DNA of 64,000 nt from Mycolicibacterium pulveris (GCF_010725725.1 NZ_AP022599.1:310001-374000); one strand, 5' to 3'. Positions 17,451-26,376 are shown, numbered from the stretch's first letter. The notes: generated by a model not told the origin, from the letters alone. Numbers and translations: made by a program.

Positions 17451-18841
17451 GGCGGGGTCCCGTCGTTCGGCGGCGACGGCGGCGGTGGCGCCGCGTCCTG
17501 AGCCGGTGACCGCTCGGCCGGCAGCAGCATGTCGTGCAGTGTCGGCGGCCCGGCAGGCGGCGCGGGCCCCGGGGGCGGGCCGTAGCCGGGTGGCGGCGGC
17601 ACATCGCCGGCGCCGGTGTACGCCGAGACGGCCGGTGTAGGCTCCGGCGGCCCGGGCGGCGGACCGCCGGCTCCGGGCATCAGGCTCGGCTCGCTGTAGC
17701 GCAGCATGTACGGCGGCGGGTTGGCGCTCAACAGGAAGCTGAACGGAAACGGCAGGTTGTTGAAGTTCGCCAGGCGTAACCCGGGACCCAGGTACTGCGA
17801 GCAGAGTTTGGAGGTCGTCGGAGCGGTGACGTTTTGGAGCGCCCCGATCATGCCGCAGATGAACCAGTCCGGATTGGCCATGTTGTTCAGCACGAACACT
17901 CCGCTGGCCGCACCGGTACGCGGGTCGAACATGTTGACTGCGTTGGCGATCGAGTGGGGGGCGATGTGCAGCACGTTCTCCAGCTCCATGCGGTGCTCGG
18001 CGAGGTTCTGCACGACATTGGCCAGCCGCTGAATCTGCTCTGACGCCTTGTCCCGGGTGTCGTGCACGAATCGTGTTGTCTCGCCTACGACCTCGGACAG
18101 GTTCTTCAGCGCCGCATCCAGTTCCGACCTGCTGTCGTTGACGACGCTGGTGAGCGTGGCGAACCTGTTCTGGAACTGCACGATCTGTTCGTTGCTGTCG
18201 CGCAGCGCGGTGACGAAGGTCTGCAGGTTGGTGATCGTGTCGACGATGTTGCCGCCCCCTTCGGCGAGGACCCGGCCCACCGCCGACAGTTGTTCGAGTG
18301 CGCGGCGCAGCTTGTCGCCGTTGCCGTCCATGGCCGCGGCTGCGCTGTCGATGAACCCGCCGACTGAACCCGTCGCGTCACCGGTGTCGCTGCCGGGCCC
18401 CAATTCCGTTGCCAATCGCATCAGTTGCCCTTTGACCTCGTTCCACTCCACCGGCACCGCCGTGCGCTCGACGGGAATCACCGCCCCGTCTCGCATGGCC
18501 GGTCCCGACTCGTATGCGGGTGCGAGTTGGACGTAGCGCGCAGAGACGAGGTTCTGGGCGACGATGACCGCTTTGGCGTCGGTCGGCACCGTGATGCCGT
18601 GTCGGACGGAAAGCGTCATCCTCGCCTGCGTTCCCATCGGCTCGATCGATTCAATGGAGCCCACCTTCACGCCGGCGATGCGGACCTCGTCACCGGGGTA
18701 GATCGCGGTGGCGGTGATGAAGTGGGCGATGATCACGGTGGGCCGAAACAGCTTGTGTGCGATGACGACGCTCGATCCGCACACGAGCAGCGCGGCCAGC
18801 GTCACCGCCAGGCCGATTCGCACACCACGGCTGTGGATCAT
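17447..18841 (-). CDS. MceD-type MCE protein with Pro-rich tail
   Basis: 464 aa from ATG 18841 (MIHSRGVRIG); the open frame continues upstream but that part is antisense to coding in mceC and the start overlaps the mceC stop by 4 bp. An N-terminal membrane segment (about residues 8-28) is followed by the MCE domain (ITATAIYPGDEVRIAGVKVG), a helical region, and a C-terminal 80 residues very rich in Pro and Gly, typical of MceD/MceC tails. Part of the envelope lipid-transfer assembly. Confidence 0.88.
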   Translation of the reverse strand: MIHSRGVRIGLAVTLAALLVCGSSVVIAHKLFRPTVIIAHFITATAIYPGDEVRIAGVKVGSIESIEPMGTQARMTLSVRHGITVPTDAKAVIVAQNLVSARYVQLAPAYESGPAMRDGAVIPVERTAVPVEWNEVKGQLMRLATELGPGSDTGDATGSVGGFIDSAAAAMDGNGDKLRRALEQLSAVGRVLAEGGGNIVDTITNLQTFVTALRDSNEQIVQFQNRFATLTSVVNDSRSELDAALKNLSEVVGETTRFVHDTRDKASEQIQRLANVVQNLAEHRMELENVLHIAPHSIANAVNMFDPRTGAASGVFVLNNMANPDWFICGMIGALQNVTAPTTSKLCSQYLGPGLRLANFNNLPFPFSFLLSANPPPYMLRYSEPSLMPGAGGPPPGPPEPTPAVSAYTGAGDVPPPPGYGPPPGPAPPAGPPTLHDMLLPAERSPAQDAAPPPPSPPNDGTPP

Positions 18842-19941
18842 CGCGGTATCTCCCCCCACTGCTCCCAGGGCTGAGGAATGCCGTTGTACGGGAAGGGAAG
18901 CTCTGCGCGCGGACCCACGTTGTCGGGCGGCTGTCCGGCGTCGACTCCTCGCCGGAAGCCGAACGCGTAATCCAGCCATGGCTGCAGCAGCTGGCCGAAC
19001 GCGATGTTGGGGATGTAGGCCTGGTAGTACGGTCCGTTGCCGATGGTCTCACCGAGGGTGATCTGAAACTTCGCCAGCCCGGGAAGGGCTTTCGCGATGT
19101 TGTCGCGGTTCTTCTCCAGAATCGCGGTGACGCCGTTGAGCTTGTCCAACGTCGGCGCGAGCTCCTGTTCGTTGTCGCGGATCAGGCCGGTCATCTGCTT
19201 GGACAGCGCCGATGTGTGCGCCAGCAGCTCGACGATGGCGCGCCGGCGCTCCGACAGCACTGCCACCAGGTCGTTGGCGTTGAGGATCAGGGAATTCACC
19301 TGCGCGCTGCGGTCCGAGAGGATGCGTGTGATGTCGGCGCCGTTCGCGAGCAGGTCGCCCAGCGTGTCGTCACGTTCGTTGATCGCCCGTGACAGCCGCG
19401 TCACTCCGTCGAAGGTCGGCCCCAGTTGTGGCGCAACATGGTCCAGCGTCGCCGACAGGGTGTCCAGCGACTGGTTCAACGCGGCGGTGTCGGTGCCCGC
19501 GGTGTTTGTCGTCAGCTCGCTGACGGCTTCGGTCAGCGAGTAGGGCGACGCCGTGCGCGACACCGGGATGACGTCCATCGGGTTCATCGTTCCGTCGCCG
19601 CCGGACTCCAGGGTCAGGACGCGCTCACCCAACAGGGTGCCGGTGCGCACGTGCGCGGTGGTGGCCGACCCGAGCGGCACGGTTCCGTCGACGGTGAAGG
19701 TCACCACGGCATGGCGCCCCTGCAGCGCGACCTCGGAGACGGTGCCGACCTTCATCCCCGAGACCGTCACGTCGTTGCCCGGCGTGATACCGCCGGCGTC
19801 GGCGAACTGCGCCTGATACCGGATCGCGGTCGCCCAGGACACCAGCCGTTCGGGTGCGAGGCCGACGGCGACGACGAGGACGATCAGGACGGCGCCCAGA
19901 AAGCCCACCCGAATCAGTTGTGTGCCACGGTATTTGCGCAT
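18838..19941 (-). CDS. MceC-type MCE protein
   Basis: 367 aa from ATG 19941 (MRKYRGTQLIRVGF). Membrane segment about residues 10-30; MCE domain with ITPGNDVTVSGMKVGTVSEV and LLGERVLTLES; then helices. The start shares one base with the mceB stop (TGATG); the longer frame upstream is inside mceB and was rejected. No long Pro-rich tail. Confidence 0.88.
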   Translation of the reverse strand: MRKYRGTQLIRVGFLGAVLIVLVVAVGLAPERLVSWATAIRYQAQFADAGGITPGNDVTVSGMKVGTVSEVALQGRHAVVTFTVDGTVPLGSATTAHVRTGTLLGERVLTLESGGDGTMNPMDVIPVSRTASPYSLTEAVSELTTNTAGTDTAALNQSLDTLSATLDHVAPQLGPTFDGVTRLSRAINERDDTLGDLLANGADITRILSDRSAQVNSLILNANDLVAVLSERRRAIVELLAHTSALSKQMTGLIRDNEQELAPTLDKLNGVTAILEKNRDNIAKALPGLAKFQITLGETIGNGPYYQAYIPNIAFGQLLQPWLDYAFGFRRGVDAGQPPDNVGPRAELPFPYNGIPQPWEQWGEIPR

Positions 19942-20966
19942 CAGGGCTCGGTGCACCTCCCGTTCTCCTGTTTGAGCCACGGGAACACCGCGGTCCGGCC
20001 CTGCAGATCGGTCACCCGCCACGTCAGCTCGCAGATGTAGTAGTTGAAGAAGCTGCCGTACGAGCCGGTGCGCACCAGCTTGCGGTAGTTCTCCGGGGCC
20101 TTCTGCAGGCTGGTGTCGAGCCGGTCCTTCTGAGCGTCGAGGTGGGTGGCCAGCCTGCTCAGTTCATCGACCGTGCCGGCCAACGGCGCACGCGTCTCGG
20201 CCATCAGGTCGGCCACCGATGCCGTGCCGTTGTTCAGCGATTCGATGGCTCTTCCGATCGGATCGCGTTCAGCGGCAAGCTGGGTGACCAGAGCTTCGAG
20301 TTGTCCGATCGTGTCGGAGAACTTGTCGCCCTCCTTGGTCAGGGTGGCCAGCAGCGTGCGAAGGTTCTCGATCAGCACCTGGATCGTCTCGTTGTGCTCG
20401 GCCAACGCCGCGGTGAAGCCCGACGTGCCGGAGAACAGCGACTGCAGCGTGTTCTCCTGGCCCTGAAAGATCTCGATGATGGAAGCCGACAACGCGTTGA
20501 CATCCTGTGGATTGAGCCCGCGCAGAACGGGTTTGAGCCCGCCGAGCAGCAGGTCGAGATCCAGCGCGGACTGAGTTCGATCCTTGGAGATCTGCCCGCT
20601 GGGTGGCAGCGGAGCCCCCCCGGGCCCCTCGATCAACTCCAGATAGCGGTCACCGACCAGGTTGAGATAGCGCACCGCCGCCTTGGTCGAGGTGGTTATC
20701 GCCACGTTGGGGTCCGTCTCGAAGGTGACGACCACCGATTTGTCTCGTTGTAGCTCAACGCTGTTCACCGTGCCGACCCGCATTCCCGCGACCCGCACCG
20801 ACTCGCCCGGCTCGAGCCGCGAGACATCGGCGAACACCGCCGAATACGCCTTCCGCGAACCGGTTTGATACTGACCGAAGATGAAGAACAACGACGCGGT
20901 GAACAGGCTCATCACCACCGCGAAGATCCCGAACTTGACGAGCGTAGGACGAAACGATCGCATCAT
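19941..20966 (-). CDS. MceB-type MCE protein
   Basis: 341 aa. Membrane segment about residues 10-30 (FGIFAVVMSLFTASLFFIFG), MCE domain (SRLEPGESVRVAGMRVGTVN, YLNLVGDRYLEL), then a helical domain ending in two Cys (CELTWRV, GRCTEP) that could form a disulfide. Overlaps mceA stop by 4 bp and mceC start by 1 bp. Confidence 0.88.
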   Translation of the reverse strand: MMRSFRPTLVKFGIFAVVMSLFTASLFFIFGQYQTGSRKAYSAVFADVSRLEPGESVRVAGMRVGTVNSVELQRDKSVVVTFETDPNVAITTSTKAAVRYLNLVGDRYLELIEGPGGAPLPPSGQISKDRTQSALDLDLLLGGLKPVLRGLNPQDVNALSASIIEIFQGQENTLQSLFSGTSGFTAALAEHNETIQVLIENLRTLLATLTKEGDKFSDTIGQLEALVTQLAAERDPIGRAIESLNNGTASVADLMAETRAPLAGTVDELSRLATHLDAQKDRLDTSLQKAPENYRKLVRTGSYGSFFNYYICELTWRVTDLQGRTAVFPWLKQENGRCTEP

Positions 20967-22156
20967 CCGGGTTGGCCGATCTGGGCGGTGTTGCGGGGCG
21001 GCCCGGAGATCTCGGTGTCGCCGAACATGATCTGTTTGATCAGGTCGGAGTTGAGCACCACCCCGGGATAGGTGCGTCGCCAGGGGTTGGTCCCGGTGTC
21101 GGCGACGACGTACGGTGGGGCCGCTTCAAACGGCGGCTTCGGCAGCCCGGTGCACTGGGGACCGCCTTCCGCCCCGGCCTTGGGCAGGTCCTGCGGATAG
21201 CGGTAGCGCTCCTGGGCCCACAGGAACCCGGCCAGCACCACCACGCCGGGTTGCTTCAGCGGGGGTAGATGTGTTGTCTCCACCATTCCGGCAAGCCCAC
21301 ACCACAACGCCTGGTTGTACTCGTTGAGCAGGTCGGTGGTCGGCACCAGCAGGCGAAGGACATCGGTGAGCGCGTTGCGGTTCTCGCCTAACACCTGATT
21401 TCCGATGTCCGCCAGCCCAGTCACGCTCACCAACGCAGCGTCCAGGTTTGACTGCTGGTCGACGATCGAGTCGCTGATCCGCGTGGCGTTGTCGGCGATC
21501 GTGACGAACCCAGGCGTTGCATCGGCATAGGCCCGCAGCACGCCGGGTGCGGCCTGCAGGTCGGCCCGAAGGGCAGGCAGGCTTTCTTCGAGGGTGGCCA
21601 GATAGGCGTCGAGGTCCGAGAGCATCCGGCCGAATTTCTCGCCGCGGCCGCTGACCGCCGAGGCGATCGCAGCCAGGGTGGCGTTGAGCTTCGCGGGTTC
21701 GACTTGCGACAACACCGAGGTCAGCTGTTCGAAGACGGTGTTGACCTCGACCATCACATGTCGTGCGTCGACGACCTGACCGGCCCGTAGCGACTCGGCG
21801 GACGGGTGGGCGGGAAAGACGAACTGCACCTGCTTGGCGCCGAACACCGTCGGTGAGGCGATGTCGACGAGCGCGTTGGCGGGTATTGCGTCCAGTCGCG
21901 ACGGATCCATGTCGAGGTGGATGGCCGCCGCTCCATCTGGCAGTTCCTCGATCACGGCGACCGTGCCGACCTGGACACCGCGGACCTTTACCTTGGCGTC
22001 CGGGTTCATCACCAGGCCGGCCCGCTGGGTGATCACCGTGACAGGGACGGAATCGATGAAGCCACCGCGAAAGAGGTTCGCCGCCAACACGACTACCACC
22101 ACGGCCACGACGATGGCCACCAGACCAACCAGTGGACGCAGCAGCGTTCGTGTCAT
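20963..22156 (-). CDS. MceA-type MCE protein, first gene of a yrbE-less mce operon
   Basis: 397 aa from ATG 22156 (MTRTLLRPLVG), chosen because GCGGAGG lies 7 bp upstream; a further in-frame ATG 39 bp upstream has no good site. Membrane segment about residues 8-30, MCE domain (AGLVMNPDAKVKVRGVQVG, TVFGAKQVQFVFP), helical domain, and a C-terminal tail. In usual mce operons yrbEA and yrbEB (permeases) come before mceA; here the next gene upstream is the unrelated DUF2469 gene, 530 bp away on the same strand. The six Mce proteins must use permeases encoded elsewhere, or this operon is degenerate. Confidence 0.88.
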   Translation of the reverse strand: MTRTLLRPLVGLVAIVVAVVVVVLAANLFRGGFIDSVPVTVITQRAGLVMNPDAKVKVRGVQVGTVAVIEELPDGAAAIHLDMDPSRLDAIPANALVDIASPTVFGAKQVQFVFPAHPSAESLRAGQVVDARHVMVEVNTVFEQLTSVLSQVEPAKLNATLAAIASAVSGRGEKFGRMLSDLDAYLATLEESLPALRADLQAAPGVLRAYADATPGFVTIADNATRISDSIVDQQSNLDAALVSVTGLADIGNQVLGENRNALTDVLRLLVPTTDLLNEYNQALWCGLAGMVETTHLPPLKQPGVVVLAGFLWAQERYRYPQDLPKAGAEGGPQCTGLPKPPFEAAPPYVVADTGTNPWRRTYPGVVLNSDLIKQIMFGDTEISGPPRNTAQIGQPG

Positions 22157-22253
22157 CGACCGCCTCCGCACGAAGGACGCATCAGGTGGCGCCACGGCGT
22201 TCGGTTCGACAAGCGGGTCGCACTCCCATCGCGCGTTCGACGACGGTGCAGCA

Positions 22254-22283
22254 CTTTACGCCGGAACATATCTTTGGGTCAAT
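22254..22283 (-). promoter_or_regulatory. mce operon promoter with operator site 7
   Basis: Minus strand TTGACC (22278-22283), 18-bp spacer, TAAAGT (22254-22259). The motif (22265-22280; minus-strand ACCCAAAGATATGTTC) fills the spacer. About 98 bp upstream of the mceA start. Confidence 0.65.
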
Positions 22284-22312
22284 ATCTACGTCGATCGACG
22301 GCGCGCTTGTTG

Positions 22313-22328
22313 ACCCGACAACTGTTCA
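22313..22328. promoter_or_regulatory. Degenerate operator-like motif, site 8 (GACCCGACAACTGTTC)
   Basis: Matches GACCAAATATCTGTTC at 12 of 16 positions, preceded by TT as in the strong sites. It lies 48 bp from site 7 in opposite orientation. Weaker than the others; may be a second contact for a large regulator or chance. Confidence 0.35.
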
Positions 22329-22686
22329 TATCGTCACCGATGTTTGCTGCACAGGCCTATTGATCGACTCGGCGCAGGTACATGTATATGACAAGACAGA
22401 TCACAGTTGCCTGTCTTGTGGATGGAACGTCGAGCCGGTTTGTGTCCGATGCGCCTGCGTGGCCGCGCCCCCGACAGACCGGAGCAAACCTTAGGTCACC
22501 GAGGGCGCGACACAGTGCACTGAACCGACGCGTTCGACCCGCGCCGCGTTCGGCCTGACTTCCATGATCACCGGACAGCAACCGCCGATGTCGAAAACCG
22601 CGATCTTTGTCGGAAAAGAAGCGTCGTCTATCGACGCGCTGACAGTGCTTGCGTCGGTGTCAATTTCACGACGCGCGGTCGCCGGT

Positions 22687-22992
22687 TCACTCGGGCAGCC
22701 GCAGTTCGGGCTTCTCCACCTCTTCGATGTTGACGTCTTTGAACGTGATCACCCGGACCTGCTTGACGAAGCGCGCCGGCCGGTACATGTCCCACACCCA
22801 GGCGTCGGCCAGGCGCAGCTCGAAGTAGATCTCGCCGTCGGTGTTGCGTGGCACCACTTCCACGCTGTTGGCCAGATAGAAGCGGCGCTCGGTCTCCACG
22901 ACGTAACTGAACTGGCCGACGATGTCCTTGTATTCGCGGTAGAGCGAGAGCTCCATCTCGGTTTCGTACTTCTCGAGATCTTCGGCACTCAT
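22687..22992 (-). CDS. DUF2469 protein (Rv2901c-like)
   Basis: 101 aa, acidic, starting MSAEDLEKYETEMELSLYRE, a conserved actinobacterial family with no known function that sits beside rnhB. The order DUF2469-rnhB-lepB-rplS is that of M. tuberculosis Rv2901c-Rv2904c. No membrane segment or cofactor motif is visible. It is downstream of rnhB with a 76-bp gap and probably in the same transcript. Confidence 0.9.
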   Translation of the reverse strand: MSAEDLEKYETEMELSLYREYKDIVGQFSYVVETERRFYLANSVEVVPRNTDGEIYFELRLADAWVWDMYRPARFVKQVRVITFKDVNIEEVEKPELRLPE

Positions 22993-23068
22993 CAGCTCAG
23001 CTGTCCTTCATATCGGTCCCACCGGCATGTGCGCTCGTCGCACAATCGGTATCTGCTCGATTCTCCCA

Positions 23069-23827
23069 CTACCCGACTTCGGCGCTCTGCTCCGGTTCGG
23101 CCGCGTGATCGATCCCCAGGCCTGCCCCCTCCGGTTCACCGGTGATCAGCTCCGTGACCACCTTGATCCCCGTCCTGGTGGCCACTCGGCGCACGTTGAT
23201 GAACGAGTGACGGTGCTGGGTGCACGGCCCGAGTTCGGCCAGCGCGGCGCTATGCGCCGGGGTGCTGTAGCCCTTGTGGTCGGCGAAGCCGTAGCCGGGA
23301 TGCTCGGCTTCCATCTCGACCATCAGCCTGTCGCGGCTGACCTTGGCCAACACGCTTGCCGCGGCGATGCACGCCGCAGCCGCGTCGCCACCGACCACCG
23401 GCAGCGACGGCATCGGCAGCCCGGGCACCCGGAACCCGTCGGAGAGCACATAGCCGGGTCGCACCGACAATCCTGCGACCGCGCGGCGCATGCCCTCGAT
23501 GTTGGCGACGTGCACACCGCGCCGATCGACCTCGACGGACGGGATGAACACCACGTGATAGGCCAGGGCGTAGCGGCAGATCAGCGGGAAGAGCCGTTCG
23601 CGTTCCTTCGCGTTGAGCTTCTTGGAGTCATCGAGAGCCGTCAGGCTCTCCAGGCGGTTCGGACCGAGGACACACGCGGCGACGACGAGCGGTCCCGCGC
23701 AGGCGCCACGACCGACCTCGTCGACGCCGGCCACCGGCCCGAGGCCGCTGCGGTACAGGGCGGATTCCAACGTTCGCAGGCCCGAGGACTTCCGGATCAC
23801 CGTTCGCGGAGGCCATGTCGCCGGCAA
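23069..23827 (-). CDS. rnhB: Ribonuclease HII
   Basis: 252 aa. Removes RNA from RNA-DNA hybrids and single ribonucleotides. The motif [18 protein letters not shown] supplies the first two acidic residues; LDDSKKL, the [14 protein letters not shown] strand and the [13 protein letters not shown] helix follow, with the remaining acid in [19 protein letters not shown]. The start is TTG 23827 ([14 protein letters not shown]), matching the N-terminus of the M. tuberculosis protein and preceded by AGGAGAG at 6-bp spacing; the frame upstream lies over lepB. The C-terminal 25 residues are variable. Confidence 0.93.
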   Translation of the reverse strand: MPATWPPRTVIRKSSGLRTLESALYRSGLGPVAGVDEVGRGACAGPLVVAACVLGPNRLESLTALDDSKKLNAKERERLFPLICRYALAYHVVFIPSVEVDRRGVHVANIEGMRRAVAGLSVRPGYVLSDGFRVPGLPMPSLPVVGGDAAAACIAAASVLAKVSRDRLMVEMEAEHPGYGFADHKGYSTPAHSAALAELGPCTQHRHSFINVRRVATRTGIKVVTELITGEPEGAGLGIDHAAEPEQSAEVG

Positions 23828-23853
23828 CAGTAACTCTCCTACTGCATCTGGGT

Positions 23854-24678
23854 TCAGGTCTGGGGATTCACGCTGCTCACGCCGCCCCAACGCGACGGCG
23901 GCCAGGCGATGAAACGCGCCTTTCCGATGACATTGTCCACCGGCACGGTGCCTGCCATCGGGTCTCCGGTGCACAGGATTCCACGCTGCGCGTCGGCGGG
24001 TGTGTTGGTGCAGTGTGCCCGCGAGTCGGCCGAATGCGTACGGTTGTCGCCCATCACCCACACCCTGCCCTCGGGCACCGTCACCGGACCGAACTCCGGG
24101 CCGAGGCACTTGTAGAAGTTCGGGTCGGGGACCTTCATCGTCTCCCGGTCCAGATACGGTTCGTCGAGCGGCTTGCCGTCGACGGTGAGCCCGGTGCTCT
24201 CGCGGCACTGCACGGTCTGCCCACCCACGGCGATGATGCGCTTGACGAGGTCGTTCTCGTCCGGCGGAACGAACCCGATGACCGACAGCGCATTCTGCAC
24301 CCAGCGCACCGCGGTGTTGTCGGATCTGATCGACTTGTAGCCGATGTTCCAGTTCGGCGGCCCCTTGAACACCACGACGTCACCGGGTTCGGGTTGGCCG
24401 AACCGGTAGGTCAGTTTGTCCACCATGATGCGGTCGCCGGTGCAGCCCGCACAGCCGTGCAGCGTGGGTTGCATCGACTCCGACGGAATCAGATAGGGCC
24501 GCGCGACGAACGTCAGCATGACGTAGTAGATCACCAGCGCGATCGAGACGAGGATCGCGAATTCCCGCAGCGCCCCGTGCTTCTTCTTGGGCTTCTCGGT
24601 ATCCGAGTCGGATTCGGAAGTGAGGTCCTCGGTTTCGGGCTGAGGCGACGAATCGTCTGGCGCAGTGGGTCCGGTCAC
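23854..24678 (-). CDS. lepB: Signal peptidase I
   Basis: 274 aa from GTG 24678; TTG 24729 is the alternative and there is no ATG. An acidic/Ser-rich cytoplasmic tail is followed by a membrane anchor (about residues 40-62), then the catalytic Ser in [12 protein letters not shown] and the catalytic Lys in [13 protein letters not shown], with [11 protein letters not shown] near the end. It cleaves Sec signal peptides outside the membrane. Two Cys in HGCAGCTGD and others in the extracellular domain are a mycobacterial feature. Lies between rplS and rnhB on the same strand. Confidence 0.92.
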   Translation of the reverse strand: MTGPTAPDDSSPQPETEDLTSESDSDTEKPKKKHGALREFAILVSIALVIYYVMLTFVARPYLIPSESMQPTLHGCAGCTGDRIMVDKLTYRFGQPEPGDVVVFKGPPNWNIGYKSIRSDNTAVRWVQNALSVIGFVPPDENDLVKRIIAVGGQTVQCRESTGLTVDGKPLDEPYLDRETMKVPDPNFYKCLGPEFGPVTVPEGRVWVMGDNRTHSADSRAHCTNTPADAQRGILCTGDPMAGTVPVDNVIGKARFIAWPPSRWGGVSSVNPQT

Positions 24679-24764
24679 CGCATCAGCGTAGCCAGCGCGC
24701 TGTTCGGCACCGCGCTGCGAGCGTTCCAATGATCAGGCTCCGTGCGGGATGGGACCGGCGGAAG

Positions 24765-25106
24765 TCAGCGCTTCTCTTTGATCTTGGCCTTCTTGCCGCG
24801 CAGCTCACGCAGGTAGTAGAGCTTGGCGCGGCGGACGTCGCCGCGGGTGACGACGTCGATGTGGTCGATGTTCGGCGAGTGCACCGGGAACGTCCGCTCC
24901 ACACCGACGCCGTAGCTTTCCTTGCGCACGGTGAAGGTCTCCCGGATGCCACCGCCCTGGCGGCGCAGCACGACACCCTTGAAGACCTGGATGCGCTCCT
25001 TGGAGCCCTCGATGACCTTCACATGCACGTTGACGGTGTCGCCGGGGCCGAAGTCCGGGATGTCGTCGCGAAGCGACGCCTGATCGACGAAGTCCAGCGT
25101 GTTCAT
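24765..25106 (-). CDS. rplS: 50S ribosomal protein L19
   Basis: 113 aa from ATG 25106 ([19 protein letters not shown]), with AAGGAAG upstream. Family blocks [50 protein letters not shown] and [18 protein letters not shown] are all present. The length is usual for bL19. Divergent from the LppW-like gene across a 313-bp gap; probably leads the rplS-lepB-rnhB-DUF2469 transcript. Confidence 0.97.
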   Translation of the reverse strand: MNTLDFVDQASLRDDIPDFGPGDTVNVHVKVIEGSKERIQVFKGVVLRRQGGGIRETFTVRKESYGVGVERTFPVHSPNIDHIDVVTRGDVRRAKLYYLRELRGKKAKIKEKR

Positions 25107-25419
25107 CGGTGACACTTCCTTGCTGTTGGGCTGCCGGCGCAGCGGTCGCCGGTGCGACGCGTGGCCGAGCCGATGGATCGGACGTATGGGGTGCATCCCG
25201 CAGTGGGCGGAGCCAGTGATCTCCTGCAACTGCGCAGACAACTGCTCAATTGTGCCAGATGCGGGTCGAAACCCTGAAATCCGGTGAATGCGGTGGCCAA
25301 CGGCCCGCGAACCGGCGGTGTCGACCCCGAGGTGGGGCGGCGAAAAGGGTTAGGCTGCATGCCACAGGGTATGGCGCTTTGGTGGGCGTGGGCAGCGCCC
25401 CGGGTTACAAGGGAGAGCG
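25107..25419. other. Divergent intergenic region between rplS and the lppW-like gene
   Basis: 313 bp that must hold promoters for both genes. A possible plus-strand -10, TAGGCT, occurs at about 25349-25354, and AAGGGAG precedes the lipoprotein start. No ribosomal leader hairpin that I can define with confidence. Confidence 0.4.
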
Positions 25420-26355
25420 ATGCGACCAGTGGCGTCGAAGCTCGTCACGGCCGTTGCAGGGGCCACGGTTGCGGTGCTCGTCGGCTCGGGGTGCGAGGCC
25501 GGGGTGCACGGCACACCGCCGCCGCCCGCGGAATCGCCCGTCGTCGTCATCGCGCCGCAGGGCAGGATGGCGCCGCTGCCGGAAGCCCCGCCCCCCGCCG
25601 CGTTCGAGGGCCTGCAGGACCGGACAAAACGGGCCACCGCGGACGCCGCGGCCGCCGGTGCCGAGATCACCGTCACCGTGCTGGATCGCAACAGCGGGCA
25701 GGTCGTATCCAACGGCAACGCGATGGCGATGCCGATGGCCTCGGTGGTCAAGGTGTTCATCGCCGACGACCTGCTGCTGCAGGTGGCCGAGGGCAAGACG
25801 CAGCTGTCCCCCGAAGACCGCCAGGCGCTCGACGTGATGTTGCGGGCCTCTGACGACAGCGCGGCCGAAGTGTTCTGGAGCCGCGGCGGCGGCAGCGAGA
25901 TCATCGCCCGAATCAAGGCCCGATACGGCCTTGGCGCCACGACCGCGCCGTACAACGGGCGCTGGTTCAACACGCTGAGCACGACGGCCGACCTGGTCCG
26001 CTACTACGACATGCTGCTGTCCGGCGCCGGCGGGCTGCCGGCCGAGCAGGCCGACATCATCCTGTCCGATCTGGCGGCGAGCACCCCGACCGCGCCGGAC
26101 GGCACCGTGCCCGGTGGCGTGTACCCGCAGCGGTTCGGGATCCCCGACGGGCTCTACGCCGAGCCGGTCGCGGTCAAACAGGGCTGGTTCTGCTGCTGGA
26201 ACGGCGGCAACTGGGTGCACCTGTCGAGCGGTGTGATCGGACCGAATCATCGGTATGTGATGGCGATCGGCTCCATGCAACCCACCGACGACGTCACCGC
26301 GCGCGACACCATCACCCAGGCCGTCAAGACCATGTTCCCCGGCGGGCGGATCTGA
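25420..26355 (+). CDS. lppW: LppW-like lipoprotein with beta-lactamase-type fold
   Basis: 311 aa. Signal peptide with lipobox VGSGC (Cys about residue 25), a Pro-rich linker, then a domain with an SVVK (SxxK) motif near residue 108 and SDDSAAE near 145 in the SxN position, as in class A beta-lactamases/DD-peptidases; a clear KTG is absent (VKQGW stands in its place), so catalysis is doubtful. Position next to rplS and trmD is that of M. tuberculosis lppW (Rv2905). It ends before a strong bidirectional terminator shared with trmD. Confidence 0.85.
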   Translation: MRPVASKLVTAVAGATVAVLVGSGCEAGVHGTPPPPAESPVVVIAPQGRMAPLPEAPPPAAFEGLQDRTKRATADAAAAGAEITVTVLDRNSGQVVSNGNAMAMPMASVVKVFIADDLLLQVAEGKTQLSPEDRQALDVMLRASDDSAAEVFWSRGGGSEIIARIKARYGLGATTAPYNGRWFNTLSTTADLVRYYDMLLSGAGGLPAEQADIILSDLAASTPTAPDGTVPGGVYPQRFGIPDGLYAEPVAVKQGWFCCWNGGNWVHLSSGVIGPNHRYVMAIGSMQPTDDVTARDTITQAVKTMFPGGRI

Positions 26356-26376
26356 GTCCGGCCTTCTCCGGTCAGA

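Larger units (their letters stand above)
22157..22686. other. 530-bp non-coding region upstream of the mce operon
   Basis: Holds the mce promoter, operator site 7, degenerate site 8 and, at 22391-22399/22411-22419, a perfect 9-bp inverted repeat (ACAAGACAG...CTGTCTTGT) with no T-run. Bases about 22255-22440 are more AT-rich than the surroundings. Short open frames here have no ribosome-binding site or recognisable product. It is also the junction between the accessory cluster and the conserved rnhB region. Confidence 0.6.

Noticed and set aside
2254..22328. The repeated motif as a KstR or KstR2 site
   Set aside because: KstR sites have the form AACnnGTT with short spacing, and KstR2 sites CAAGnnCTTG; the sites here do not fit either.
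22391..22419. 9-bp inverted repeat ACAAGACAG/CTGTCTTGT taken as a terminator
   Set aside because: No T-run, and it lies far from any gene end; kept only as a note within the intergenic entry.
22132..22581. Short open frames on both strands in the mce upstream region (such as 22132-22494 plus and 22357-22581 minus)
   Set aside because: No ribosome-binding site, no recognisable domain, and they overlap the promoter and operator.
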